Below are positions 1 to 11,254 of a stretch of DNA of 64,000 nt, one piece after another. The notes beneath the pieces are model-generated. The model saw nothing but the letters and a program-made list of their open reading frames with translations. It ran no database searches and had not been told where the DNA came from. Positions within the stretch are counted from its first letter, which is position 1. Each line of letters opens with the position of its first letter. Source of the stretch: Phytomonas francai (Eukaryota > Euglenozoa > Kinetoplastea > Trypanosomatida > Trypanosomatidae); NCBI GenBank assembly GCA_001766655.1, contig MJCC01000004.1:992429-1056428 (forward strand), written 5' to 3'. The position numbers and the translations under genes are program-made.

Positions 1-1172
1 CATGAACAAAGAAACTAAGCAACCCAATAAGAAGGCTTTTGGGGTCTTTTGGAGAGGAGAGGAGAGGGCAAACACGTCACTCTGTATGTTTATAAGTAAA
101 AAAGCGCGGTTAATAATTTTTTAAATGAAACTTGAAGAGTATAGGGAAGAATTAACTACTATGAAAAAAGCTATAGAAGGTAAAGCATAGCAAGGATAAG
201 ATTTCGCGATAAGACAGTTCAGATAGCAAGCTTGAAGTGAATAACAGAGGGGGATCTTCCAGGGATAGCAAATGCATCGAAATGAAATTATTATCAATAA
301 TAATAATAGGTGTACAAGCATACTGCTAGAAATGTATTGTTAAGATTTACAAATATATTTCTAGATTACACAGCCCACAGATGGCACCTATGGCAATCGC
401 CATTACAAGCGAAGACGTTTACCTTGACGTAGTGCCAATCTCCAACATCACGCGTTGAGGATGGAACAAAAGGCGAATACAATTTATCCTCACATGTTAG
501 GTTGCAAAACCACGGCCACAGCAAAATGGTGTAAAAGGTGGAACGCTGGGGGGGGGAGGACCCGGGTTTATGATTGTCATTCTTCTACTCTGAACCACAT
601 AAACAGTTTTGCGTCGATATATATTACCCACGAAACTCGAGTCAAATGTTCTCTGAAATCATATGATGAAGAGTTAGATTCTAAAATTATTTTTACTCTG
701 TCTCAAAGCGATTGAATCCCAAATGATAAAAGACCCAGGCTAGAGAAACGCGTCAAGCATAAAAGAATACCAATGTGCTTTATCGAAGAAAACCGCTTTG
801 GCATATATCTGGGCCTCTCAGGCGCCCTGGCTCGATTACAGAAAAAAAAGACCACTACACCACGTGCTGCTTCGGTATAAGGCAGAGTGGAAAAAAGACT
901 AGAGGACCTGAATTTCTTGTTTCCCGTAGCTTATAGACTTGTAGGTTTTCCTTAGCCCCTTCCTAAATAAGCGGCTCCTAGCTATACAGTGTGGTAGCAT
1001 TTTTGACCTGCGAATAAAACATCCCACTTGGTTACTCATCAGCAAATAGTGATACACCTATTTCTTAAATTTCAAATCCTAAACTTAAAACTGTTTAGAA
1101 TTTTTTGAAAAAATGGTATCCAGCATAGGCGTAAATTGAAAACTAAAAAATAGTATTAAAAACGATATTTTT
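1..1172. other. AT-rich spacer, no gene
   Basis: No open frame with recognisable protein character is present on either strand. A short G run lies near 548-556. I see no tRNA-like cloverleaf, no long repeat and no transposon terminus. It probably holds the 3' untranslated sequence and downstream spacer of the minus-strand unit. Confidence 0.5.
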
Positions 1173-1199
1173 TTACCTAGAAAAGGAAAAACAATGCAC

Positions 1200-1230
<31 letters not shown>

Positions 1231-1427
1231 ACACTGCACGAGGGGGTGGTGTCGGCAACACAGTCAGACGGGGCTAAGTTGTTTTCAAGCTCCAGCTGAA
1301 CCGAAGCGTCAAGGTCCATCTGCGACGGCTTTACATCGGCCTTGGTGTCAATCATTCCCGTGTAGCCTGACACTTGCGCACATGCAGATACATACACATT
1401 TGTAGCGGCGACGACGCTCTTGCCCAT
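1173..1427 (-). CDS. possible small protein, unrecognised
   Basis: An 84-residue frame opens with an ATG at 1427. Its first 65 or so residues have mixed, protein-like composition (many D, S, V and A; codons with G or C in the third position), unlike the surrounding AT-rich DNA. The last 20 residues come from reading through a (CA)n microsatellite as Cys-Val repeats, so the natural end is doubtful. An in-frame stop lies just upstream of the ATG. No family is recognised. It could be a real small gene whose tail was altered by repeat expansion, a decayed remnant, or chance. Confidence 0.3.
1201..1228. repeat. (AC)14 microsatellite
   Basis: Fourteen uninterrupted AC units. On the minus strand it reads GT and encodes the Cys-Val tail of the small frame at 1173-1427. 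Confidence 0.95.
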
Positions 1428-2085
1428 AAATGCCAGAGTCAGACTGGGGCGACATTATTGGTATCATAGAGCACTCAAAGTCTGTGATGTTACGTCAATC
1501 ATCATGCAACGGCACATAGGTAAGAGCGCACGCGGTATCTTGCTTCCCAGTTTCGTGCGCAGACGCCTGTTAGCTTTGCGGCGAGCACACCACTTTAGAA
1601 AGCTTACACATACACACAAGCACACAAGTGCGCGCTAGCCGTAACGCGAATTTGGTGCAGATAAAGGTATGTAGCTTTTTAGCATTCTAATGTTTACTTA
1701 TAGTATAAGAAACAACTGATTTGTTATTCCATGATGATGAGCTCTATTTTTTAGCACTTTTAGTGCCTATACAATAACATAAAAGGTCTTCGAAGAAAAA
1801 TGTTTTGAATATCCGCTTTATTACATTATTTTATGTGTTAAAATTATAGGAATTCTCTAAATCTAGTAATTATTGTGCCAATTTTGTTGCAATCACGGAT
1901 GTAAGACAAAAATTAAGCATAGATAAGCAGTTTAAGACAAAAAATCTTTTCACTTTGGTTTATTTTTAAATAAAATATTTATTTATCTAAATTGCACATT
2001 TAGATTATCATACAAGGCGATTGGGGCAACTGTAAATAACGAATTTCCCAAACCTGGTTCTTGTGGTACCTTTTCTTCATTACTT
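1428..2085. other. spacer downstream of RCC1 gene
   Basis: From about 1660 the sequence is strongly AT-rich and holds no gene. The 1430-1640 part is closer to 50% GC and stays open on the plus strand for 72 codons, but composition and strand give no reason to call a gene. Confidence 0.5.
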
Positions 2086-4185
2086 TCATCGTTTATCAAC
2101 ACTCTTTGCAATAATGTATTCCCCTTTATCATTTAGATCAAACCAGTACGGTTGCCAGCGATTAGGATTTCCCTCGCTTAGTGTTTCGTCATCAGAGTAC
2201 AGCGTCACCACCTCGCTGCTCCAGTCATCACGCTGCCATCTAATGCGTACGTGATGCCCCTGGCATCTCAGGGCCCTTCTTGCTGCTTCCTCCGGCTCAC
2301 TATCACCCATATTGTTTTCTTGATCCTTTGTGTCCTTCTGAATGTCTGCCTTTACATTCTTAGTCATGAGATCTGGACAAAGGGATCTAATAGTAGATTC
2401 ATCTGGACTCAAGTTTGTCTTATCGGGAGAATCCTCGATCCTTAAAACTGTAGCAATCGCGTAAAGGTCCGTCATCCACAGACGCACTTTCTGCCCTACG
2501 GTCAAACCATGAGAACCGATGCGTTCAAATTGATACCTGACTATACCCGTGCGTGCAGGTGCTACAGGCAATCCCGCGGCATAAGCGGCACCCAGGTGCT
2601 CTCCAAGGTAATGTTGTAAAAAGCATCTAACGCCTTGCTCGTATACTTCCTCTGTATCACCTTGATGATTGGTCCCAACGCGATCATCGTGCGGGACTAC
2701 AACGTCCCACTTGTGCCCTTCTTTCCGTGGAAACTCCACTGCAAAAGCATCCTTATCATTTCCCTCTGCAACTCCTGACTCTTCGTATAGACTGTTTGTC
2801 TTCCTATCGGAGGCAAGAGCGATCAAAAAAGTTCCACCAACAGCAACGCCTGTCAATCTATACGGTAGTAGTGCCTCAACAGCGCACGGCCGCGCCCGCG
2901 GTGCAGAAGCTTTTGTACCATTGTACATCTTGGGGTAGCTGTGTTTCCCCCAGACATAGAGCACACCCTCCATGCTCAGCGCAAGACACTGATTGCCACG
3001 GCTGGAAAAGACGTGTGTGAGCGGAACCGTCGTCGGCATAGGTACAACGAGAGGGTGTAACTGGCCATCGCCGTTGCTGAGTCTTCCAAAAAAGTACACA
3101 ATGGAGCCGATACTTGTGTTTTCCTTCAGCACAAGCGTGTGGTCGTCACCCGCCGCGATGGAGACCAGACGTTCGGGTTGCTTCCGAGGCGGGAATTTGA
3201 CGCGAGTGGGCTGTAGCCTAGGGAGCACATCGCCGTGTCCAAGTTTGCCAAAAAAGCCCTTCCCGCAAGTGTATACATCCTCATTGCTGCGGCATACCAT
3301 ATGTGCATGTCCAACAGCCACCTCTACCAAAAATACGTGATGCTGCTCAAACCAGCGAACAAGACGCGGCGTGACGATATTCTCGGTCACAACCCTCAGC
3401 GTGTTGGGGTCAATTCGTTCACCATTATCATTGTGCCCAAGGTGGCCCTCCCCTGTACTTCCCCAGGAGTATAGCTGACCCTGTGCATTGAGGGCGAAGG
3501 AGGCATTGTAACCTGCGTAGACTTTTTGAATGCGTGCAATACCAGGAACTTGAGTAAATTTAGTGACACAAGGTGCACCATTATTGAACCCCGGTAGCGT
3601 TTTGCCACTAATGTGCGCTGGCAGCCCTAATTGACCGTAGCTGTTGTCCCCTGCAGCGTAGACGCAACCGGATAAGGTACACACTAATGTGTGCCGTTCA
3701 CCACACGCCACACTTACTATCTTATCCTCTACGACTTCTTCCAAGTGAAGATTGGTGAGCATCATCGTGTAGGTCGCAACGTGTTGCCCAAGCTGGCCGC
3801 TGTGATTGCTCCCAAGGCCATATACCATCGCACCCCCGATAATCGGAGAGCCGCGGCACGGCTGAGGAACCCCAAGTCCTTCACCTCTGTCTTGCGGTAG
3901 TGGTGGTGACAACGTAGAAGTTAAACTATCATCGAGAACCAAAACCGCGTGTTTTGAACCACAGGACGCCAGACGAATGTGTAGGCGTTCATGAAGAATA
4001 CGTTCTAGTGTTGGCTGAAGAGCTGCAGTTCCACCCGACCCTAAATTCCCCTTAGGTGTCTGAGAATTCGTACCATTGAGAGTGGAAATGCAAGGTGGTA
4101 CGTACATGGGGAATTTCAAAGGTGGCTGACCCTCCTTCTCTGCCCGATGTGGTATCTGGAAACTATAGCCACCCCAGAAAAACAT
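2086..4185 (-). CDS. RCC1-repeat protein with C-terminal Tudor-like domain
   Basis: A 699-residue protein from an ATG at 4185. Residues of about 115-455 carry RCC1 propeller repeats, visible as recurring glycine-rich blades such as GSNHSGQLG, GDNSYGQLG, GSTGEGHLG and GKGFFGKLGHGD, each followed by an ACGxxHT or AxGxxH type strand. RCC1-family proteins act as Ran exchange factors or as chromatin and scaffold adaptors; this one has a poorly conserved last blade, so Ran exchange is not assured. Residues of about 555-690 form a separate region (LTVGQKVRLWMTD, then VRIRWQRDDWSSEVVTLYSDDE) that resembles the strands of a Tudor or SH3-like barrel, split by an acidic insert. That second assignment is inference. 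This is the last confident gene of the minus-strand run. Confidence 0.85.
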   Translation of the reverse strand: MFFWGGYSFQIPHRAEKEGQPPLKFPMYVPPCISTLNGTNSQTPKGNLGSGGTAALQPTLERILHERLHIRLASCGSKHAVLVLDDSLTSTLSPPLPQDRGEGLGVPQPCRGSPIIGGAMVYGLGSNHSGQLGQHVATYTMMLTNLHLEEVVEDKIVSVACGERHTLVCTLSGCVYAAGDNSYGQLGLPAHISGKTLPGFNNGAPCVTKFTQVPGIARIQKVYAGYNASFALNAQGQLYSWGSTGEGHLGHNDNGERIDPNTLRVVTENIVTPRLVRWFEQHHVFLVEVAVGHAHMVCRSNEDVYTCGKGFFGKLGHGDVLPRLQPTRVKFPPRKQPERLVSIAAGDDHTLVLKENTSIGSIVYFFGRLSNGDGQLHPLVVPMPTTVPLTHVFSSRGNQCLALSMEGVLYVWGKHSYPKMYNGTKASAPRARPCAVEALLPYRLTGVAVGGTFLIALASDRKTNSLYEESGVAEGNDKDAFAVEFPRKEGHKWDVVVPHDDRVGTNHQGDTEEVYEQGVRCFLQHYLGEHLGAAYAAGLPVAPARTGIVRYQFERIGSHGLTVGQKVRLWMTDLYAIATVLRIEDSPDKTNLSPDESTIRSLCPDLMTKNVKADIQKDTKDQENNMGDSEPEEAARRALRCQGHHVRIRWQRDDWSSEVVTLYSDDETLSEGNPNRWQPYWFDLNDKGEYIIAKSVDKR

Positions 4186-5913
4186 TATTTTACAGTTCGT
4201 ATATTATGCAAAATAATGATAATAATTTCAAGAAAGAAACGTCGTTCTTCTTTTTGCACTTGTATGTTAATATACCTGCCCGATCAACGCTTTCTTCAGG
4301 AGCGCTCGTATCCTCTCACAACAGTAAAAAGTTGACAAAGGCAAATCTAAAATTTAAGACAGTGACGTCTATGTCAGGGCCAGAGAACACCTTTGCGCTA
4401 ATGTGACCTTTTTTTTTGTTCTCTTCAGAAAATATAAGTTTCGGAGAAAACATAATTGAAAATAAGTACTCACATGAGTACTTCATGCAACGCTTTGCTA
4501 TTATTCCTCAAATTAAAAGGGGTAAATATAATTTCCACCACGATGAAATTAAACGATTTGAAATAAGGTGGTTGTTCCTATAGAAAGTAAAACCGAAGCT
4601 AACTTCAGCCTTTCGCTATTGTTGCTTCTCTGGTAAATTTTTGTTTATTGACTATTATCATCTTTGATTTTATTGAGACGCAAAGATAAAGCCACAGATT
4701 CACTTTTGTTTAGTCAAGGTAAATCGGCAGTAAGCAAATGCCACCAATAAATAGAATTTCCGTTTTTCGCGATAGATTTAAAAAAAAAAGGTAGAAAACC
4801 ATTCGTAATGTGCTTAAACTCAAGGAAAATAACAGCAAATTTCCAAAAGTCAAAATATATAAACTACACATAAAGAAAATAGGACATAAACAGTAAGCTA
4901 TTCCTTTTATCTTTGGTATTCTGTCCTCTACCCGTCGCCGTAGCGGTGTCGGACAAATTAAGGAATAGAGAATAGTAACTAAGGGTAAAAAATAAGATTA
5001 TCTAAATTTAGTGGCACCCAATATAAGTGCAGGCATAATTGTTTACACATACATTCTGAGTTAACCTTAACTGCTCCTCTTCATTCTTATTCTTTGGTCG
5101 TTTGTCTCATTACATCCTAGGAAGCTGCGATTTTTTAGGGGCCGTCTTTTTTTAATCCATTGTCTCACCCATCATTCAAATCCCGTTCACACACACACCA
5201 GTCTGTAGTAGCACTTTAACGAAGCACATGTAGGAAAAAAAACTCGTGAGGGAGGAAAAAGAATAAAGAAAAACACCAGAAGAGCTAATCGTGAAAGGAA
5301 GAAACAGTCTCGGACCTGTTCTCTAAAACACAAATACCTTATTGCTAAGTATTATAAAATAAAATTTTATCCTTCCACTGCGACAATTTTTGTATGTGTG
5401 AATTTATTTGCTTGAATATATGAAGTTTAAAATGAAAGAATTATTAAACCTAGGTCTGCCACCACAATCACAGCGGCAGCACTGTATCTGAGCACAAGGG
5501 GAATCTAGACTAGTGGTCATCATGTTATTCTTCCTTAACCATCATGGTCGACAACTCTTTGTTTTCACTGGAATCCGCTCGATTAAAATTGTGCAAAGCA
5601 AGCTGTTGTTGTTCCAGGAGCTGAAAAATGGAATTTTTTTAAAGTGCTCGTATCAATTATTAGCATACCCCATCCTATCCCTTCATTTTTTTTTTTGATG
5701 AATTCATTGCCAACACCTGTAATCTAGAATTCTGTTCTTTTTCCTATAATTCGGCTTAACTCAGATAAAAAAAGAATAAACTGAATAAAAGTGTTTTGAT
5801 AAAAGCTAGTGAGTGTATAAAACTGAAGAAATTAAATATCTGGCAAATGGAGCTCAGTTCTCATTCTAGGAGTGGAACAAAATCGCACGTAAAAAAAGGA
5901 AAAAGATATGATG

Positions 5914-5946
<33 letters not shown>

Positions 5947-6198
5947 GAAGTATCTGCTTGAATACTTTGACTGAATATAATAAAACCACCACTGTTGTTT
6001 GAAACGTAGACACCTCAAATAGGAGGTTACTTTATTTTCGGTTTTTGATACAGTTCATAGCAATCAAATCCATCTCTAGTACTTACCTGCACAATTGAGG
6101 GGAGGGGGGGGAAGAAATAAAAATAAAAATGAATATACTGAAAGCAATCGTGCTTAAGGAAAGAAATACCTTTTAAAGATTAAAAATGATTTAAGAAA
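4186..6198. other. 2 kb AT-rich gene-free stretch
   Basis: The longest spacer in the window. It contains homopolymer A and T runs, a CACACACACC stretch near 5190 and a (TA)n tract at 5915-5946. Short frames on both strands have chance-like lengths. There is no recognisable RNA gene or transposon. A strand switch can be excluded because the next genes on both sides are on the minus strand. Confidence 0.5.
5915..5946. repeat. (TA)n microsatellite
   Basis: An alternating TA tract of about 30 bases with one C interruption, in the spacer between the small gene at 6496 and the RCC1 gene. Confidence 0.9.
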
Positions 6199-6495
6199 TT
6201 AAATATTTAAAAAATGAAATTTAAATAACGAAACATAATTAAAAGATATCCTCAAAGACGAAAATAGAATATTCGTAATTCTTTGGATACAATCAGAGAG
6301 TTCACATTGTATGATAGGGCCCTCAGCAACCAATGCAAATGAGACCATATTGTTCAGTTGATTGGATAGATTAACGGCTACCAATTTGTCTTTGTTCTGA
6401 ATTCCGTCCCTCCATGCACTCAAGAGGGAAAAAAGCTTGCTAAGTGTTCTAATTCACAAATCCACGGAGCACTTAATAATGGTGGCGTAGCAGCG

Positions 6496-6846
6496 CTATC
6501 GTGACTTAACGTCTTGTTTTTTTTTTGTGTGTGTAAATATTGTGCTATCCACCTTGACATTATAGGAGAGTGTTTGAGTCATGATGATAGAGACCACGAA
6601 TAATGCTTCAAGCATCTTCATCTCTACTGAGTCGTGACAATCTGCAAGAATGCTGGGACACATTATGGCTGTCACATTCTGCGACAAGTCCACGACATCG
6701 CTCCAGAAGCGCAAACCCTCCTCAAATTTGTTCTTCTTGGGGGATTTTGACGCAGTGCTGTTCTTTCTGTCGGAATTTCTACCATACGAAGCAAAAGAAC
6801 TCTGTTGGAATTTAAGAACTTTCCACCAGAGCAGCCTGCAAAACAT
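6496..6846 (-). CDS. small hypothetical protein, possible mitochondrial presequence
   Basis: A 116-residue frame from the ATG at 6846. A longer version would need a TTG start and is not used here. The N terminus (MFCRLLWWKVLKFQQSSFAS) is rich in hydrophobic and basic residues with no acidic ones, like a mitochondrial targeting peptide. A Ser/Lys-rich linker follows, then a segment (EEGLRFWSDVVDLSQ) that could be helical. An AG lies within the 15 bases upstream. No family is recognised. GC content is higher than in the flanks, which favours coding. It lies between the TatD-like and RCC1 genes in the same orientation. Confidence 0.4.
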   Translation of the reverse strand: MFCRLLWWKVLKFQQSSFASYGRNSDRKNSTASKSPKKNKFEEGLRFWSDVVDLSQNVTAIMCPSILADCHDSVEMKMLEALFVVSIIMTQTLSYNVKVDSTIFTHTKKKQDVKSR

Positions 6847-7391
6847 GTTCACGCTTCTAGCTGGGATACGCAAGGAAGGTGTTTGAAGATCCTGACCACT
6901 ACGCTCATTGTACTGATAGGAACTAAAATGCTGAAAATGACACAAAATGTCACATTCATGATTTTGGCATGGAAGGCGAGGTATAGTATAATAAGATCAC
7001 TGATTTTACTTACCTTATTGTTTAAAAATAATTCTGCGTTTATTCTCACACATGCACATACAAGCATGGTATGCATACAATTTTTCTTCGGCATTCCCAT
7101 AATCAGCAACAAATTAAAACTCAGAAGCGAAAAAAAAAGGAATAAAATATATATATACAGTAAGCAATAATAATTTACCATTCTTTTTCTGGACTATCAT
7201 TCTTCCCACCTGAAATTCGGTTTCCGTTTTACTGTTCAATATCGCAATGCTTCTCCCCTCTAAGTTAGAATTATATGAGAACAAAAACAGAAGTGAAGCT
7301 ATACAAAATGGCTAATTAATGCACTCATCTCTCCTATTTGTGCCGATTCTCTTTGCGTTGACTTAGGAGGAACAAAGTGTAAAATGTGACC
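6847..7391. other. spacer between TatD-like gene and small gene
   Basis: AT-rich, with no supported gene. The plus-strand frame across 6805-7170 overlaps the small gene and is not protein-like. Confidence 0.5.
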
Positions 7392-8687
7392 CTATAAAAC
7401 TGCTGCAAAGGCATCGACAAAAACATCCTCAAGAAGATCCACATCCTCCTCATTCGCCACAGGATTTGTCGCATTACCTTGGCGGGCTTTGAGATCAGCT
7501 GACACCAACAAAACGGAAATACTATCCAAAACTTCCTCCAATGAAACCAATATACTCGTTGCGTTAGCCACGTCCAGAGAGTGTGGACGCAAAGGTTGCT
7601 GTGCTCCGCAGGAGCGCACATACTCCCCCTGAGTCGGATTTAGAAGAGAGCTGTGCGTACAAACCTGATAATGCATATCACTCTCGAATAAAATGCGCTT
7701 CTTAGGATTACACAAAAGCGGCAGGGTTCGCTCGGCAAAGTCCTTGAGGGACCCAGTAGTTTTGCTGCCGACACCAAAAAATAAGCGATCGGCAATCCTG
7801 AAACTCTTCGTATTCGATTTTGAGAACTTTTTGGGCTTGAGCCTTAGAAGTGATTGCGCGATACTAAACGAGCCCGTAAACCCGTGAAGAATAATGGCAG
7901 GGGGGGTGTTCTCTGCAGGTAGTTCCTGTAGCAACTTTAGTAAAAGGCCATAGTGACGGACACAATGAACAGATACCGGACGGCAATAGTCCGCTGCTAA
8001 CTTCATTTGTGCCAGGAAGGCAGCCACTTGGGTAGATTCACAAGGGCCACGTATCTTGTCTAATCCGATCTCACCAACAATCGCCTTCGGAAAAACACGT
8101 AGAAGTCGCTCCAGCTCGTCTAGAATAAAAGAAAGGGAGCAACAGAGGTGTGACTGTTGCGGTGTAGCAGCGGCCTGAAAAGCAAAGTCAGTAGCATACT
8201 CCATTTTATCGGCGTTTCGTACACATGCATCTTGACCTTTCCCCACATAATCCGTCTCCTCACCTCCCACTTCGGGAACATACCACGGATGAACCCCAAA
8301 GCCAACAATGATGTTTGTCTCATCCTTATTGTTGATATTCCTGACACCTTCACAAAGTGAATTCCCGCTCGAATGATTCGCGCACTGCAGAGCTGATGAA
8401 AACGTCAGCTCTGTGGAAGAGCTCGCTAACTTTTTTAATGCGGCCCAATCGATCTGCGGATGCGTACCACAGAGCACCGCATGTCGAAGCCTCATCCGAC
8501 GCCCTCCTGTTGTCCTCCCTTTTTTACCCTCATACTCACTCGAGTTTATCTCGGTAATACCCCCAGCAACCTCGCCCTCGCTATCTGACGAAGTGAGACC
8601 GCCAAGTCGTGGTTCGACGAGCTGCACGTGACAATGAGCATCGGACAGGCTCACCAGATGGCCGATAGAAGGAACCACTCTATTCAT
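7392..8687 (-). CDS. TatD-family metal-dependent hydrolase
   Basis: A 431-residue protein from an ATG at 8687. It keeps the full set of TatD metal and active-site motifs in order: H18-x-H20 in DAHCHVQL, GxGVHPW near residue 133, the GEIGLD glutamate near 205, SVHC near 237, HGFTGS near 267, and an ESD motif near 335 replacing the more usual ETD. Family members are 3'-5' exonucleases or DNases. In trypanosomes TatD enzymes have been linked to DNA degradation in kinetoplastid cell death and repair. It is much longer than the usual 260-300 residues because of an insert at about 35-130 and an acidic C-terminal tail (LLEDVFVDAF). The substrate cannot be read from sequence. Confidence 0.85.
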   Translation of the reverse strand: MNRVVPSIGHLVSLSDAHCHVQLVEPRLGGLTSSDSEGEVAGGITEINSSEYEGKKGRTTGGRRMRLRHAVLCGTHPQIDWAALKKLASSSTELTFSSALQCANHSSGNSLCEGVRNINNKDETNIIVGFGVHPWYVPEVGGEETDYVGKGQDACVRNADKMEYATDFAFQAAATPQQSHLCCSLSFILDELERLLRVFPKAIVGEIGLDKIRGPCESTQVAAFLAQMKLAADYCRPVSVHCVRHYGLLLKLLQELPAENTPPAIILHGFTGSFSIAQSLLRLKPKKFSKSNTKSFRIADRLFFGVGSKTTGSLKDFAERTLPLLCNPKKRILFESDMHYQVCTHSSLLNPTQGEYVRSCGAQQPLRPHSLDVANATSILVSLEEVLDSISVLLVSADLKARQGNATNPVANEEDVDLLEDVFVDAFAAVL

Positions 8688-9411
8688 CAGACAATTTTAT
8701 CGATTTATGCATCTAATATATATATATATTGAATAAGTGCTACACTAATAATAGTGTGCCCTTTTATTTGTATATTTTAATTTGTTATTAAAGAAATCCC
8801 TTGAACTTTTTATGCGTTTATATGAGAAGAGAAATCGGAAAAAAAGAATCCAATATATGTATATGTGAGAAACTAAGTTCGTTTATTTAGTCCCTTTTTC
8901 GAGAATAAATAAACATATCGATATATTAGCTGCATCGTTGCTTGTCCTCGGAGTATGAGCTAAGTGAAGACATTCCCTTTTCTACCTCGCATTCATATAT
9001 CCGCTTCTAATCCCTGAGGCTTTTAAAGGCTTAATTTGCTATACATGACTTGATCAAATCCATGTCTAGAGCTAACGGAAAAGAACAAATCACCTAGCAG
9101 GATTCACTGTTACTCTACACCCAGCTGAGTTTGTTTCTTCAAAAGCTTTTCTCTATCCCACGTCAAATAAACCGTAGATATCCTCATTAAAAAGGACAAA
9201 AAAGAATAAAAAGTATCACCGTTCACTCGGCAAAACCAGCCATTCATTTTACCCACGTGTCATTTGCACTATTAAGAAGTATGAGTTTATAAGTGTTATA
9301 CTCATGATAGAAGAAGAAAGAGTAAAAAATGCAAAAAAAGTCCTACTCCATATATAAATATATATAATCTATAATTTCCTGTTGCTCTCATTTAGATTCC
9401 TTACACCTACT
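8688..9411. other. spacer between NASP and TatD-like genes
   Basis: AT-rich, with short TATATA runs near 8717-8731 and 9350-9364. No gene or RNA is seen. Confidence 0.5.
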
Positions 9412-10707
9412 TTAGGTTTCGGTTCGAAGTCGCTTAGTCTCAAATCCTTCTATAGGGACTTCCATAGGGACCGCCACGAAAGGTGTCGGTGTGCCATTTT
9501 TGGGCTTCTTGCGCACTGTTACATGCTTTACTGGGCCCGTGTTACCCGAAGAAGGTTCACTCCTGCTACCCTGGGCAGGAAAAAGTGATATGGACTGGCT
9601 GTTGCTGTGTTCATTCACCCCGAGTACCTGCCCAGCCGCTGAAATAGGCATTGATAGACTCTCAGCGTTCAGCTCTGCTGCACCGCCGGGTACAGAGCTT
9701 ACGAAAGGATGCTTCTCATGGTCACCAACCTCATAGAACTCAAGCGCGGTGGGCACCTGCTCTGCGTCCCCCGCAAACTGTTGCTGAATCTGCTCTTGAA
9801 TCTTATTAAACTGTCCATCTTTCATTTCGCGCGCATCATCAAGCATATCCTTTATTTCGTCTATCAGTTCACTCGAAATTGTGCCTGTGGGGTACTTAGC
9901 TATCTCATTTAGGGCGATCTGAAAACGCTCCTCTGCACCTGCAAAGTCGCCCTCCTTAACAAAGCAATCTGCAGTACCGTAAAGCGCACCCACAACACGC
10001 CCAGCGGGCACCGCATTCATGCTTTCGCTCTGCAAGGAACGGTAAATAAGCAGCTCTGCCTCGTATTCGCGCAAAGCGGCATCGTAGTCTTCCTTTTCTA
10101 TGTTGAGCTGTGCAAGGGCGTTATGCACTTCAGCAAGAAACAGCTCCGTCTCTACGTCATTGCCGTCACTCCCAATCTCCTTTTTCTGAAAGGCCACACG
10201 GGCAACCTCGAGATTGATAAAACATGCCTCCATCGCCTCCTCATCGCGTGGCTTCAGGGCATCTTCCATGGTGCTCTGAGACTGCAGCAGCCGCAGCTGA
10301 GATAGTGCATAGTCTAAGAAATATATACCGCATTGAGGAGAGGTGGTACCGTACTTCTGGGAAAAGTAGCGTACCACACGGTACTGTTGGTCCAAAGCAT
10401 CGGAATAGCGATGCTCATTATAAGCCTTAAGACCTTCTTGACGTGCCACCACAGCTTCCTCGTCGCATCCAAAATGAAAATCATTCAGGATATCCTCTTC
10501 ATCGTCAGAATTGCTGCTTTCTTGGTAGACTTCTTCAACTTCTGCATTTTTCTTGTATTGATCTCTTGGATTAGATTCCTCATTCAGGACTAATGCGTGT
10601 GTCGTGTCAATGGGTTCTGCAGCTGCTTCCACATCGCTGGCCAATGGCTGATCTTTGCATTCCGCAGATACGCAATGCTCAAGGGCTTTTTGATTAAAAC
10701 CACTCAT
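9412..10707 (-). CDS. NASP/Hif1/Sim3-type histone chaperone (SHNi-TPR)
   Basis: A 431-residue protein from an ATG at 10707. An acidic stretch (SSNSDDEEDILNDFHFGCDEE) is followed by TPR-like helices. The first (about residues 87-140, ARQEGLKAYNEHRYSDALDQQ) is the capping repeat. The later pair (NALAQLNIEKEDYDAALREY and ALYGTADCFVKEGDFAGAEE) matches the spacing of the SHNi-TPR family. The C terminus is disordered and ends in a basic patch (VRKKPKNG, then ETKRLRTET) that could be a nuclear signal. Family members bind H3/H4 and escort new histones to chromatin. The interrupted first TPR with acidic residues nearby is the basis for choosing NASP over a generic TPR protein. Confidence 0.7.
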   Translation of the reverse strand: MSGFNQKALEHCVSAECKDQPLASDVEAAAEPIDTTHALVLNEESNPRDQYKKNAEVEEVYQESSNSDDEEDILNDFHFGCDEEAVVARQEGLKAYNEHRYSDALDQQYRVVRYFSQKYGTTSPQCGIYFLDYALSQLRLLQSQSTMEDALKPRDEEAMEACFINLEVARVAFQKKEIGSDGNDVETELFLAEVHNALAQLNIEKEDYDAALREYEAELLIYRSLQSESMNAVPAGRVVGALYGTADCFVKEGDFAGAEERFQIALNEIAKYPTGTISSELIDEIKDMLDDAREMKDGQFNKIQEQIQQQFAGDAEQVPTALEFYEVGDHEKHPFVSSVPGGAAELNAESLSMPISAAGQVLGVNEHSNSQSISLFPAQGSRSEPSSGNTGPVKHVTVRKKPKNGTPTPFVAVPMEVPIEGFETKRLRTET

Positions 10708-11254
10708 GATTTATAGGTGTTCCTTTCTATATTATATTCTATTATATATCGATAAACAATCGGAATGATCTGACTGTTTAAAAGTTAGAAATGCAATTCA
10801 AAATAATTGTGAAGCGCATTCATAACATTCGGTCGTGTCAAGCTTTCTTCTACCCCACTACTACGTGGGTTGCTAAGCGGGAAATTCCATACGCGTGAGT
10901 ATACTTACAATAAGCAAATATAAAGGTCCACCAAATTGTCAAAGCAATCTTCCCCTAATACTGGCAATATATATCTATTGTGTAAATGCACGTATGGTAA
11001 GATATTAATTGAAACGGTCTTGCTTCTTTCCCCTATGTATGGGAAAAGAAGCCTCAACAGGGCTTCCGTACATCTAAAGCTCACAATTTGTACAGTAATT
11101 GGAAGTGTTGAACCTACATGGTAGCGAAAGAAAAAAGGAGACGAGATAGACAACAACAACAACAACGAACAATAAGCAATCTGTAACAAATTTCATACCT
11201 CATACAGTTTCTTTGAAAAAGTTCAGAGTATCAGCATGACTACCATTTCGTTCA
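10708..11254. other. spacer downstream of 11255 ORF
   Basis: AT-rich with an ACA/CAA-rich stretch at 11150-11167. Frames of 60-90 codons on both strands overlap one another here, as expected by chance. Confidence 0.45.

Noticed and set aside
6199..6423. 74-codon minus frame
   Set aside because: No ATG near its start (TTG), and the last third is AT-driven Phe/Leu/Asn.
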